Part shown: positions 52,516 to 64,000 of the stretch, one piece after another
How the letters are laid out: every line of letters starts with the position of its first letter
How positions within the stretch are numbered: position 1 is the first letter of the stretch
Source: Anodontia alba
Taxonomy: Eukaryota > Mollusca > Bivalvia > Lucinida > Lucinidae
Length of the DNA: 64,000 nucleotides
Direction: 5' to 3'
Assembly: GCA_964016985.1 (NCBI GenBank)
Contig: OZ024828.1
Location: 32,193,129-32,257,128, forward strand
Position numbers and translations under genes: made by a program
The notes under the pieces: generated by a model
What the model was told of the DNA's origin: nothing
Database searches by the model: none
What the model saw: the letters and a program-made list of their open reading frames with translations, nothing else

Positions 52516-55063
52516 TAAATTATGGAGAAAGAACTATATTTGGTCATTAAGTAAATAAACACATACGCATGCATCATAAAATATTGATTAAAACAAATAA
52601 ACATAAAAAATCAAATTGTTATATCAAATTTAGAAACTGCAAAATAATAATCTGAAAATTCGATTAATTATGTATAGCTCTGTACAACTCTATTGGGGGA
52701 ACATGGGGTATTTATAAGACAGACTTGTTAGCGTATAGGTATTTCTTCTAAGTTGACTCTCATGGGCATGCGAACTTAGGTCTTCATGCGTAAATGATCA
52801 GTAGAGGCTCAAATTTACTTAAAGCGTATGTATAAATATATAATCAGATCCACATCAAGCCCCTAACACCAAAGGGACAGTCAGACAAATACCATAAAGC
52901 AGCCCTAAAATTAACAAATGGCAACTCGGCCATTAGCAGACAGCAACTGAGCCAAGCCTAGCGTTTTTATATCAGCTCTATGCACACGTTAAGGTCATCC
53001 TGCTTTTCAACACAGGCAGTCTCACTTGGGAATTCTTTATCAATTGTAGAAATAGAACAAAATCTGATACTGACAGACAAGGCGATCTAAAGGGTCAAAT
53101 TATTTTGCAAATGAACAGTATATACCCTGAATAAACTGTACGAATACACATATAGATATTCGATGTCCATATGTGTCTAGACGCACCTAATGTAAAAACC
53201 CTATTAATGATGTTGACATATTCTTCAAAGACACATTTTTCTATGAATAAGCTCATTTGAATCCGCCTTGTGTTTTAATATTAATCGGATGAAGCATAGC
53301 TTAAGATTTATCAGTGAGTAACTGAACTGTTCCCCTTTTGATTAATTTTATTAGCCGAAGTTCATGGAGAACACGGTTTTGTAATCATGGTATTTGACAA
53401 TGATGATAAAAATGTATCGTTTGTTGTTTCTTTTTCATTAAAGCACAACACGAAAAGGTGTATATTACATTCATTTGATAATAGAAATTAGTACACCAGT
53501 GGTCCGTACCTAGGAAAAGTGTGTCTTTGAGCGTATATAAGCTCATATACAGATTCATATCCTCTTGTACACTCATACAGTTTCTTTAGGGTCATGCTAT
53601 TCAATAGACAATCGATATATGAAGCCTAGAATGGCTCCGCCGGAAGCCAGCACCGACGATCATAATTTGCATTCGCAGAAGTGCAGGCTGATCTTGACCT
53701 TCTGGTCCACTATAGGCCCTGAAAATATACTTTTGGCTTGTGGCCCATAAATATTCCTGAAGCGCATCGATCTGTTTGAAACAGTTTACTTACAATAAAT
53801 GCACATTTACAAACCAATACAAGTAATCTTTGTAAACATGTAATTGTATTCTACCAAATATATGTAGCTTATATATTACATTGTTATATGTCATGTTTTC
53901 TGCAGAAAGACCTGACTTCTTCTGCTATCATTGCTTCACAATTCAAGCAAGTCCATGTGGCTGAGTAGGGCCTGTCTGATTATCCAGGATAAGGTGGGGG
54001 TGGGGGTGTGTGGGGGGAAGGAGGTTGCACGCTAGTAAAACCACCGGTTTTCTGCTGACCGTTCCAAGATGGTTCCTCTATTGCAGTGCTTATTTCATTG
54101 TCATCAACCATGCCGGATGTCTGTGGCTGCTGTGGTTCGCGGATCAAGACAGTTGATGCCAGATGCGAGTTCAGTGCTGGATGATGGAGAGAGATGCGAA
54201 TGCAGGGCTAACATATATTTGTACGTCAATAATTTATTTTGACATTTTTGGAATTTTGCACCACTGACGAAGATAAATACATAAAAGTGCACATATGTCA
54301 CACTAAATTCGGTACGGTTTCATTGTACTTTTGCATTGAAAGTCTGCAGACGCCAATTGGCTTTAAAATGTTCTTTATATAGGCAGTTCTATAAAAACAG
54401 AAAACAAATCATTTGCAACAAGAAACGAAGCAATAATACTCATATTCATTGACGTATTATCCTCAAGCTATTATTGAGAATTAATATACTTTCAGGGAAG
54501 CACTTTTGCCAGTTTTGTTATATCCTCTGGTTGTTAACATAGGATAGGCTGGAAGCTGATGTATCGGATAGTGACTATAGAATGAGAACCCCTTTTGCTT
54601 TATATTGTAACATACTGGTATGTGGTAAATGTCTTCACTTACCCATTTCCTGCATCATGTTGCTTTTGATCTCTACCAAACAAAAAATCTTATGAACAGA
54701 TAATACAATGTGTAAGCAAAATGCTAAAGTATAAAACAGATATTAGAAGCTTGTTGTAAGGTAAGAAAATTATTCCTTGCGGTACATTGTGAGCACACGC
54801 TACAACCAAGGGTCATGAACAGTCCTTCACAAAACAAAAAGGAACACAATTTTGCCTGGCACGAAGAAAGATGATTATTTGTTTGAATGACCGATTCCGA
54901 AAATATTGCAACTGTATCTTAGACGAAAGGTCATGGAACCTCTTTCTCTTTCAATGTATAATTTGCTATAAAAATTAACCTTTAGTTTAAATTAAAAAAA
55001 ATCGTTTCTATTCCTGTCCTCTAAAAATGCATTTCAAGCTCTACAATTAGATCATGGTTTTAT
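52516..55063. other. Intergenic, no gene seen
   Basis: AT-rich. Holds a G-rich run at 53992-54022 (GGTGGGGGTGGGGGTGTG). Short ORFs near 53565 and 54104 have no family signature. Confidence 0.45.
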
Positions 55064-55370
55064 CATCACGAAAACACGCCTATATAATTTTGACCCCCTT
55101 AAACCCCACTTTTATATAGTAAAACTGGGGTTTACAGGGGTATTCATTATTTTTCTTATTTCTGCTCAAAAACATAAATTGAGGGTACTCGTTAGAACCG
55201 CCTCGTCGAGGCGGTTCTAACGAGTACCCACAAACGAGGCGGTTCTAACGAGTACCCACAATATATGTTTTGAGTAAAAATATGAAAACTATCAAATTTT
55301 TTATATGAAAATTTTCATTTTTTTGGTGGTTAAATTTACAGTATATTTGAATAGGCGTGTTTTCGTAATG
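55064..55370 (-). mobile_element. Palindromic MITE, copy 11 (right arm duplicated)
   Basis: CATCACGAAAACACGCC to GCGTGTTTTCGTAATG, 307 bp. Right arm CGAGGCGGTTCTAACGAG with TACCCACAA occurs twice in tandem. Centre GCCTCG-T-CGAGGC. Confidence 0.87.
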
Positions 55371-55619
55371 TTCATTTAGTTTTATTCTTTTACCTTGACA
55401 CCAAAAACTATTGCTTGACTATTTTTCACGTTTTCAAGATCAAAGTAACATCAAATTATATCAATTCTCTCGACTATTACACCCAGGATATCAATTTAGT
55501 AAATAAGAACACATTTTTGTCTTTGTCCTTTTTTTCTTCTTTTTGTCTCTCTTTTTTTTGAGCTTAGTAATAATTAAGCCTATTCTTGGATTTCTAAAAA
55601 TCTATATGAGTGTCACTGA

Positions 55620-55970
55620 CAAGGCCTTAATGCGCCATATTCCTCAAAAATAGACATTTTTTATCCAAGAAAGGCTTAATAAATTGATATATAGTATTGA
55701 TACGATCATAAAATGTGGCATCTGACAGCCTGTGAAATTTCAGTTAGTCTCATGTTTTTTGAACTGGATCAAAAATGAAATGATGTTTTTATCGTATCTC
55801 TGAATTAATGTTGTCAGGGTCGATTCAAAGATATGATAAACAATCATTTCATTTCAAGAACGAGAGACTAACTGACATTTTACGGTTGTATTATTACCAT
55901 ATATCAATTTATTAAACCTTGCTTAGAGAAGAAAATGTCTATTTTTGAGGAATATGGAGCCTTTAATGAC
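55620..55970. mobile_element. Foldback MITE with CCATATTCCTCAAAAATAG ends
   Basis: CCATATTCCTCAAAAATAG with ACATTTT at 55635-55660 is matched exactly in inverse at 55934-55958. Inner AATTTCAGTTAGTCTC and GAGACTAACTGACATTT are also inverted. About 350 bp. Confidence 0.75.
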
Positions 55971-56021
55971 AAAACCTGATAGTCTGGTTCAGAACACTTG
56001 ACACTTCAGCTGTTTTCAGTT

Positions 56022-56304
56022 CATTACGAAAACACGCCCATTCAAATATATTGAAAATTTTACCACCCAAAATGAAAATTTTCAGATAAATACTTTTATA
56101 TTTTTCATATTTCTGCTCAAAACGTAGATTGTGGGAACTCGTTAGAACCGCCTCGCCGAGAGGGTTCTAACGTGTACCCACAATCTATGTTTTGAGCAGA
56201 ATTAAGAAAAATAATGTATACCCATGTAAAGCCCTGTTTCACCATACAAAAGTGGGGTTTAAGGGGAGGGGGGATCAAAATAATATAGGTATGTTTTCGA
56301 TATG
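56022..56304 (+). mobile_element. Palindromic MITE, copy 12
   Basis: CATTACGAAAACACGCC to GTATGTTTTCGATATG. Centre GCCTCG-C-CGAGAG, right arm with mismatches. Confidence 0.83.
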
Positions 56305-57661
56305 TGCGAGCGTGTTCACTGCTCTCAAAGCCGTTCTATTTACTCTCTATTTTCGATAAGCAACATGTTCCAAAAAAAAAGATAAATATTGAATTCTTAA
56401 AGCACTAATCACAGCAGCAGTCAATGACACTTTGATTTTCTTTCTGTGTTTGCTTTAGAGAAAACAAAGCTTGACGTTTCATATGAATCGTCTGCAGACG
56501 TTTATCATTACGCACTAAGTCTTACTTTCTTGAGACAAAAGCAAATAAATAAATAAAATGTCGTCTGCTACAATTCGGCCTAGCGCTTTTGGGGTAAACT
56601 TATGCCAGTTTCCAATATCCTTGTATTGTATTTTTGATATCTAGACCTTGATTTAGAGATTATTTGCTTCACTTATTTTCTTTCTGTTCTATGTGTTTTT
56701 TTTTTGTGTTTTTTTTTATCACAGACCAAAGCGAGATTTTTCACCCGCAACTGACAATGATAAATTTCCAGGCCTAATCCAAAACAATCTAAGAACTTCA
56801 GTACTGCTAATAAAGCGTCTCAATAAAACCGAGACTCCCATGCTCTATCTGTAATGTGTTCTTTGTTTCCAGTGACACTGTTTTAGACATTTTTTCAGCA
56901 GCTGGTGTTAGTGTCGTGTGGTTGTCGTATAACGTCTCTTCGTGATTCACCATTGTGCAGATTATATTTTCATTCCTTTTGGGATCACTGGATCCACTGT
57001 GGTGTCTTTTAAAATGGAGTTCTACTCATGTATACGCTAGAAGGCGTAAGCAATATTGCAAACTTCATTACTACTTATGAAGAGTCTAAATAAAATCGAC
57101 ATTCCCATTTTCTATCTATAAGGTATTCTTTGTTTCCAAGGGCAATCTTTTAGACTTTTATTTCATTCCAGTATCCGTGGCCATATCGCCATTTATTTCC
57201 TTCAACACACCAAATGCCCGGGAAATATATGATTGCCATACTAAAACTGCCTACAGAATTACACTAGGGCCTGACATAGAAACATCTGAGAACATGTTCG
57301 TAGACAGAAATAGTCTTTAGCGGCACATTATGCATCAAAATGCATCTGTTTGTTGTTGTTTTTTGTGTTTGTACATGTATGTGCATGTGGCTCTATTACT
57401 ATTTTATTAGATTTACTTGGATAAACAATAAACAAAACAAGACAATGTTAACATGCTAAGGTCATGAAACACTTGGGTCAGCTTGTGGCCAGTGCTTCAT
57501 AATCTTAGCATGTAAAAGTTTCCTTTGTTCTCTATAAAGAGAATTACAAACATTAATAACTTTACTATATGTACTATATAGTCACAAGAGACTGGAGTCT
57601 GTCTAATGTGGATCCTGTTTTTGTTTCTTTATTTATTTCTTAAAACATCTTAGAGTCCAAA
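56305..57661. other. Intergenic with a diverged direct repeat
   Basis: Segments 56794-56905 and 57058-57175 share TAATAAAGCGTCTCAATAAA / GAAGAGTCTAAATAAAATCG, TTCTTTGTTTCCA and TTTTAGAC. An inverted repeat ACATGCTAAGGTCATGAA / TTCATAATCTTAGCATGT is at 57451-57512. No gene. Confidence 0.5.
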
Positions 57662-58011
57662 TACAGTCGACTCTCGTTATCTCGAACTCCAAGGGACTCT
57701 CTGAAATACTTCAAGATATCCGTACCTCGACATATCTCGACATATCAGATTTGCAGAATAGAGGAAAAAATAATTCAATAAACCACATTTAACAAATATA
57801 TATGTAATTAGATTCTTGAAGTTAGGGATATATTGAAATATTGTGGAAAAGAGGAGAAATTGCTCTAATTTCTCCTCTTTTCCGAGCAATTTCTCCTCTT
57901 TTCCGCAATAGTTTTTACCTGTTGTTAGATTTTCATGTTCAGGCAGATTTTCACTTCGAGATAAGCGGTTATTCGAGATAAGCGAGGTCGAGATAGCGAG
58001 AGTCAACTGTA
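57662..58011 (-). mobile_element. pogo-like MITE, copy B
   Basis: TACAGTCGACTCTCGTTATC to GATAGCGAGAGTCAACTGTA. The palindromic centre GGAGAAATTGCTC carries a duplicated arm (TTTCTCCTCTTTTCC twice). Confidence 0.75.
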
Positions 58012-58879
58012 TATGTAGGATGTTTTTTTTTTATTTTCTTTTGTCTCCAAACGCTTCTCCAATAATAATTCTTCCAAATGAATTATCATTCAATTTCCTA
58101 GATTGAATCCACTAAAATTCAGCTTTATTTTTATATTGCAAAAATTTTTATTGGTGATTACAGAACTAGCATTCTGCTTAAATCTATACTAGACCGTTAT
58201 TAGTCCAAAAGGTTTGTTACGACAGAGAGCTGGCTGACTCAAGTCTAAGTTTTATTTCGTGCACGCGAGGTCCTTTATCAATTGCCAATGGCAATTTTAG
58301 ACCTGCAAGTTTAATTCTTACTTAATAACTTATACTTAGATCGCTCGAGAATAATAAATCTTGAAGATCTTTATTTTTTCTAGATCGCTATTCACTATCT
58401 TTACATCCACTGAAATCGTATCGACAGAAGGCAACCAGACGACGTAGAAGAGTTACCAGTGACCTATGTCGAAATCTTTTCGGTGAGTGGTATTTTATTT
58501 TATTATGATAAAAGTGGGTTTGTATGTTTTCTGTGCAAATTCCAAAACGGCAGAAATGCGTACGAGACTAATATGACAATCTATACATTATAACTAGCAG
58601 CGTCCTAATATTGCGCGCAGTTTGATTCGATTCTGCAAATGCTACCCGTGTTGTTGCACGGAGAACGGAACAGGCTGAGCTGGTTTTGTGCAGTCTGGTC
58701 GGAATTTCCCCAGTTTGCGAAGGTTGTAGTTATTTTCGAGGGTGCTGAGCAGACGACGCTGGCTGTGTGCAGTCTGATCGGTGTCTCTCTGCCGTAAGCG
58801 CGAGGTGTAGCGTAAATAAGAACAGTCAGGGTCGAACTTGCTGACTTAAAACGTGGAAATGCGGTACCGTGGGGGATTT
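58012..58879. other. Intergenic, no gene seen
   Basis: A fragment of the 107-bp foldback at 58165-58200 and GATCAG-like blocks at 58670-58790 (GTGCAGTCTGGTCGGAATTTC, GTGCAGTCTGATCGGTGTC). No gene. Confidence 0.45.
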
Positions 58880-59180
58880 TATGTAGAGATTTTACGGCCA
58901 AGTCAACCCAATGGGGTCATGTGGAGCGCGGTCAGTTTATCTAAACACACTTTTACTGGGCAAGCTTAGTCCTCTAAGCGGTTAATCAGTATTGTGCACA
59001 TTCTTTCGCCAGAAACTGACAACTGCTCTTCTTGAATCAGCGGAAGGAGAAAATGACCGTAGAAAATATTTCATGATCAATTTCCATGAAAGAATGTTGC
59101 CGACCCGGCGGGAGTCAAACCCGCAACCTCCTGAACACCAATTGGACGCGCATCCAACTGAGCCTACGAGGCCGGCGTAT
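58880..59180 (-). mobile_element. tRNA-derived SINE, copy 3 (most complete)
   Basis: Read on the minus strand: a tRNA-like head GCCGGCCTCGTAGGCTCAG with A box, B box GGGTTTGACTCCC and closing GCCGGGTCGG (59100-59178), then CATTCTTTCATGGAAATTG, TGATCATGAAATATTTTC, CCGCTGATTCAAGAAG, CAGTTGTCAGTTTCTGGCG and GGGTTGACTTGGCCGTAAA. It shows the empty form of the site in which retrotransposon H inserted in copy 1. Confidence 0.8.
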
Positions 59181-60976
59181 CATAAGGGATCGCACCGGTT
59201 TAAGTCTAATTATAAGAAGCGTGGATACAAACGCACGAACTTACAGGTATGCACACACCCACAGCCATAAGCATTTACTAGGTGATTAAGGCCATGTGCA
59301 TTTACGCAGCTCCTATATTTCGTCATTAATCAAGGTAATCCGTGTAATTATTTCGGACGCGCGTGTTCATGTAAAGCAGTAGTCTGCTGAAATGTTTATC
59401 AGAGCACTCAGCTGTATTAGAGTTGTTGTTCTCGTGGTGCTCTCCCTTAGATTTACATTTCAGCATTTTGATTTACATTTGACATTTGTTGTTAAAGCCA
59501 GGAAAATGGTAGTGTCTAAATAACATTAGGGTCGCTACGTTTGGAATGCCGTAGCCCTGTTGTTATCGAGGCAGTATGAAAAATATTGTGATTTGTCATG
59601 TTGAAGAAATGAAGTTTGCATGTGATGCTGAGGTCAGATGACGTGTCGGCAGTCAGTGGATTGCTCACTGTCGATGGCGCCGATGTCGGGAACCGAGAAA
59701 TCGGTCATGGAGGAGTCACATCGCCGTCAGTGATATAATCACGACATAGGTGATTTCACCCCGTTGTCAATAACGCCATTCTCTGTAGTTGTTGACGAAT
59801 GTCATTGTAAAATAATGGTATAGTCACATAATATTAGCAGGCTTCATCTTGTGTTATTGTAGAATGTATAGTTAGGGTGTCTTTATTGTTTTATTCCAGG
59901 TTAAGGCCCTTTCACCAATAGTCTTCCTGTGGTGAGGGTCAGAGTGTTTACCTTAGGGATGGATACTCAAGGGACGCCTACTCACTCCTTATAAGCTGAA
60001 TAGTCGGCGTCGTCGTCGTCGATAAGAGAATAAGACAGAATAACGGGAGAACAGCCGTAGTGTTTGAAAATGACCAGAACAGAATAGCTGCTAGCGGGAA
60101 GCAAACAGTTTGTCGTTATTATAATGCATAGTTTACGCGGGCTTTAACTGCCAAACGTGTACCATTGTATTTGATGAACAGTGCGCTTTAAATTAAATAT
60201 CTCGATGAATAAGAGAGAAGTAAAAAGAAAGAGATCTCTCAGAAATTATTGCCTGTGTAGTGGGAAGAGCATTCTCTTCTCATCGGCACGATAAAGTTCT
60301 TAGCACTCGATTAAGATTATACTGGTCGTTAAAACTTTTATTAATCAAGCCGGATTAATTAAATTATAAACCGGTATAGTATCCAATCGTGTTGTGTTCT
60401 TTATTGAGGCCGACCCAAAGAAAATTGCACATATATTGTTTATGTTGTAATTACATGTTTAGTGTTTTATGTGTTGTAATTAGTATATGCGAGAAAAAGC
60501 AATATCTTAAAAATATCCTAACGTTGTTAGAGTCTCTGTACAGTAGGGCGCCACCAAACCTGGAGCTTAGTCAAATAGGAAGTCACCCTTGGTCCGTTTT
60601 CACCGCACTTAGGCGTAACAAGTATTCCTGTCGAGCTGATAACTCTCCGATACAGATTTAAGTAGAATGCTAGCTGGATGACTCTCTGCGTACATATTGT
60701 CGCAGTGAGGAATTTTAAGTAAGAGTACAATTTTATGAGAAATAATCCTAGTTCTCCCCTCTATTTATCACTCAGTACTGTGAGTTTAAGGCAAAATCTA
60801 CTTGTAAGCCGTTAGGTCAGAAAACGCACTCAGCTTTCGGACATGCACCAAACGAAGATTTAGATCAGTCTATATATCTGCGAATTTTTGATAGCCAATG
60901 ACGCAAAGTTTCAACATGTGGACAGCAAAAATTCTGAATAGACTGCGTGAAAGCGCAGACTTCATTTGGAACGTAT
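59181..60976. other. Intergenic, no gene seen
   Basis: AT-rich. A short (GTC)n run at 60006-60021, a foldback remnant at 60648-60676, GATCAG-like blocks near 60925-60962. Confidence 0.45.
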
Positions 60977-61257
60977 CATCACGAAAACATACCTATATAA
61001 TTTTGACTCCCTTAAACCCCATTTTTATATACTAAAACAGAGGTTTACAGAGATTTACGTTATTTTACTTATTTCTGCGCAAAAACATATATTGTAGGTA
61101 TTCGATAGAACCGCCTCGGCGAGGCGGTATTAATGAGTACCCACAATCTATGTTTTGAGCAGAAATGTGAAAAATGTCCGAATTTGTTTTGACTGAAAAC
61201 TTTCAGTTTTTGGTGGTGAAGATTTCAATATATTTGAATAGGCGTGTTTTCGTAGTG
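60977..61257 (-). mobile_element. Palindromic MITE, copy 13
   Basis: CATCACGAAAACATACC to GCGTGTTTTCGTAGTG. Centre GCCTCG-G-CGAGGC; right arm diverged (GGTATTAATGAG). Confidence 0.83.
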
Positions 61258-61449
61258 GTCAGAAAGTATTCTCTTCTCACGTTGCTGCTCTTATATAGGA
61301 CAGTGAAGTAGGTAGCAGAGAACGACTTAAGTGGGTGTCGAGTTTAATGGATTTGGTTTATATAAGCTTAATCTAAGTGCTTGGATCCATCACTCCACTG
61401 GCAACATACTACGTAGCGAGTAAAGAGTAACTTGGCTGTAAATGTAGTA

Positions 61450-62465
61450 CAGGTGTGCGAGCCAGTATTTCGAAACCCACCCCATTCATATACCTGGCCT
61501 TTGAAAAAAACGGACCCATTCATATACTTGATAGTCCGAAATGTTGACCTATTCATATACTGCCCTTTGATTTTATAACTGTTCTGTCTCACAAGGCGGA
61601 CCAGGATGTAACAGAGAGTACAACCAGTTTTAAGATTTATTCTTTGGACAGCAGATCAATAAACCAACTGGTAAAAAGCTGGAAAATATAAAAAATGCAA
61701 AATTGAGCTCTATGCCTCTGAAAGAATGTCAGTCCAATTTACTTATAATTTTCCAACTTTAAACCAACAAAAGATGAAAAGCAGTATTTACCATCATTTC
61801 TGAATAAATGTTTCAATACCTCAGACGAAAAACAAGAGAGTTAACAGGCTCAAAATAAGCCATAAAACATACCACAATCGGTACAAAACGAACAACGATA
61901 GGTTGACGGTTCGCGAAGAGAATTTTAAAATAAAAGTGTCCGAAAATTAAATAATAAGGGATGAAATCTGCATGTCAAGCAGAAAATATTTATAACCCTG
62001 AAAATAAAACTTACACTTAGGGGGCTCGTAGAATGGCTAAAATGTGATAAAATTTAGAGAAACACGAGGTTTCGATTTCTTAAGCGGAAGATGTTAAGAG
62101 AAATCAGCAGTCTCCAAAATGAACCGCAACGTCTTTTTAAGTATAAAACCCGGTACCGCACTACCGCACAGAATTTACCCTTGAAAGGCAACCACGCGAG
62201 AGGTGGAACAATACCCATTTATTGCTGGTAGTTAGACAAATATAGCATTTAATTCATTGAATACCAAAAAACAAGATAAGAAGCCTTGACAAATCTCTGA
62301 GCGAAAAAATATATGCATATACATGTACCTGGATGTCAGAAAAGTGGGATCTTTCACATACGAATCAAGAAAAAATCGGGCCAGTCATATACTTTTTGTT
62401 GAAAAAAGGGGGCTAATGATATACCTGGCAGCACTGAAAAAAGGGGGCCATTCGGCACGCACATC
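61450..62465. mobile_element. Possible 1-kb element with repeated ATTCATATACCTGG ends
   Basis: The left end has three ATTCATATACNTG blocks with GAAAAAAACGGACCC. The right end has inverted versions (ATGATATACCTGGCAGC, AAAAAAGGGGGCCATTC, CAGTCATATACTTTTTG). Repeated subterminal motifs in inverse orientation suggest a non-autonomous DNA element. Interior without ORF. Confidence 0.45.
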
Positions 62466-62493
62466 CGCACTATGTCATATATAGGAAGTTACC

Positions 62494-62545
62494 CCGCCCC
62501 CTCCCCCCCTACCCCCCCCCCCCCACGCACCCCCCCCCCCCCCGC
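62494..62545. repeat. C-rich low-complexity tract
   Basis: Long C runs broken by T, A and G. Confidence 0.9.
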
Positions 62546-64000
62546 CTCAACGAGATCTGAGAACTTTGGAAGGTGTCATCTTATCAGCTCAAATGATACT
62601 CATCATCTTCGGTACGTTGACCTTGTTGACATAAAATTGACCTTGTATATATACAAAAGCAAAGTAAACTTACTTAAATCTCAAATCTACAGCCAGGCGT
62701 GTGCGTGCGCAGTTTGAAGCATACCCGAAGACAGATTTCTTTTTGTCCTGTTAAGGCTCGGATAATTACAAGTAATACTTATATGAACCGTATGATAGTT
62801 TTACTCTCATCCAAGGTAACATCATAATTATGATAGATAACATTCAATAATCGTTTTCCTTTCCAATGCTTAACGGTCTCTATTATAATTTAAAAAGTAA
62901 ATGGAGCGTCCTTGGATAAAGTCCTTCAAACGTGAGCCAATTACAGTGCACTGGCCTCCAACATGACCTTCACTTGAACTTTGTCATTAAAACTCACAAC
63001 TTAGATAGCCAATATATTTCTAAGAAACTGGTAGGCGTTATGCATTATTCAAGAAAAAAATAATAACATTGAAATGATTTGGCCGACATACAAACCAGGA
63101 TTGATCAAACTGTGTAAACCTAGATCAGATGTAACATTCACAAAGTCTGCAGCATTAAGCACTCCTTCCGCAGCTTTTAGACTTGTCAATGTGTAGTCGA
63201 CGGAATTAGTCTAACTTAAAGACAGGTATGAAATGGACAAAAGTGTACTTCATTGACGATAAATGCGGCACAAACGACATAAGGTAATTGGGAAATGAAA
63301 GTAACATGTTTTCAAAACTGTGACATAAGTTAAGTTGTTATTTAATGTTACAGATGACCGCAGCTTTATTGAAACAAGGATATATCAAAGCAATATATCA
63401 ACCAATCGACAAAAAAAAAAAAAATACATTAATTGGATATCCAGTCTTACGGCCTCGAAATCAATTTCAAGAACATCCTATATTTGTCATGATATGATGC
63501 ATTGCAATAGTTTTTGTCTGCTTGATGCACGCGGTAGATTTTCCAAAAAAGTTTAAAAGGGAGGCAATTTATGTGATTTCCTGTTTGCGTTCCTGCACAC
63601 CTTTTCCATTCTGGAAAGTGGTGTAATCTGTTAGAGTAGAGCCTACTCTGTTAGAATAGACCTTTTTTTTCAGACGGGAGCAAACAAAAATTTACAGGGT
63701 TGTCCCTCTCTTTATCAGTTCATCTTGAGTATGGAATGGAGATTTTCAGACATGGAAACTTCTAACTGATGCTGTTCAGTCATTCTTCTAGTAGTGGCAA
63801 CTCAATTAATGATTAAAACAGAGCCACATAGATTCCTCCATAATACTTTTAAGAGGAACGGATACAATTTCAAGGGAATTGTTGTTTAGTTCTGTGATTT
63901 AGTTTTCGCAGGGTATTGCCTGAAAACGGTTTAAATTTTAACAACAACAAACTAATTTACTTGAGTAGACTCCTTTCCGATGTATTTTGGTTTGCGGACT
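62546..64000. other. Intergenic, no gene seen
   Basis: AT-rich. A GGGTCTNCTC-family remnant at 63625-63700 (GTTAGAGTAGAGCC, AGAATAGACC) and a poly-A run at 63411-63424. Confidence 0.45.

Noticed and set aside
53992..54022. G-quadruplex regulatory element
   Set aside because: G runs could fold, but there is no promoter or gene nearby to give it a role.
54104..54301. Possible cysteine-rich exon (plus-strand MPDVCGCCGS)
   Set aside because: Only about 25 codons before a stop, no acceptor or donor pair in frame, no recognizable family.
59100..59178. A tRNA gene on the minus strand
   Set aside because: The tRNA-like part is followed by a SINE body shared with two other loci and its arms are imperfect, so it is a SINE head.
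58992..59270. 92-codon ORF containing RRESNPQPPEHQ
   Set aside because: It is antisense read-through of the tRNA-like head of the SINE.

Overview
The window looks like accessory DNA of an animal nuclear genome, most likely a bivalve mollusc. It is AT-rich and has spliced exons with GT/AG boundaries, almost no long ORFs outside transposons, and dense families of short palindromic elements. Its Helitron-like repeats carry GTCC microsatellites and tandem arrays of about 150 bp, the architecture described for the pearl/HINE elements of bivalves. I cannot name the species. One cellular gene is visible. The last two coding exons of a FAS1 (fasciclin) domain protein lie at 2433-2543 and 19793-19977 (+), phase-compatible across an intron of about 17.25 kb. 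The upstream exons are outside the window. Everything from 1 to 2432 is also intron of this gene. It holds one palindromic MITE and a 2,018-bp HINE/pearl-like element that ends 29 bp before the splice acceptor. The large intron holds a four-layer nest. A tRNA-derived SINE (3' body from 3594, continuing at 17253) was hit by a non-LTR retrotransposon of the I/Nimb type, called host copy H here. H was then hit twice by copies of its own family: a 6.4-kb copy with both ORFs open (5820-12260, insert 1) and a 5'-truncated copy (12768-14200, insert 2). A further 5'-truncated copy sits alone at 18832-19596. Every insertion has a 12-15 bp target-site duplication that starts with TCC, the same bases that end the element's (ATCC)n tail. 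From about 20 kb to 64 kb I find no convincing host gene. The region holds SINEs, at least 13 copies over the whole window of one MITE family with a GC-rich central palindrome, pogo-like TA-flanked MITEs, several other foldback families, three more HINE/pearl-like elements and microsatellites. It also holds a broken pogo/Tc5-type transposase gene with a C-terminal PHD-like finger (about 37.1-40.8 kb). That gene was split by a second 2,018-bp copy of the HINE element found at the left end. A 3.66-kb segment at 45.15-48.8 kb has inverted ends packed with AAACG/CGTTT motifs, and two near-identical inverted 107-bp foldbacks bracket 49.4-51.5 kb. The best candidates for follow-up are the self-nested retrotransposon with its tail-matched target sites, its same-frame ORF1-stop-ORF2 arrangement, the palindromic MITE family that records arm duplication, arm loss and compensatory change, and the HINE arrays that put regularly spaced AGGTCAAGGTCA motifs next to a splice acceptor.
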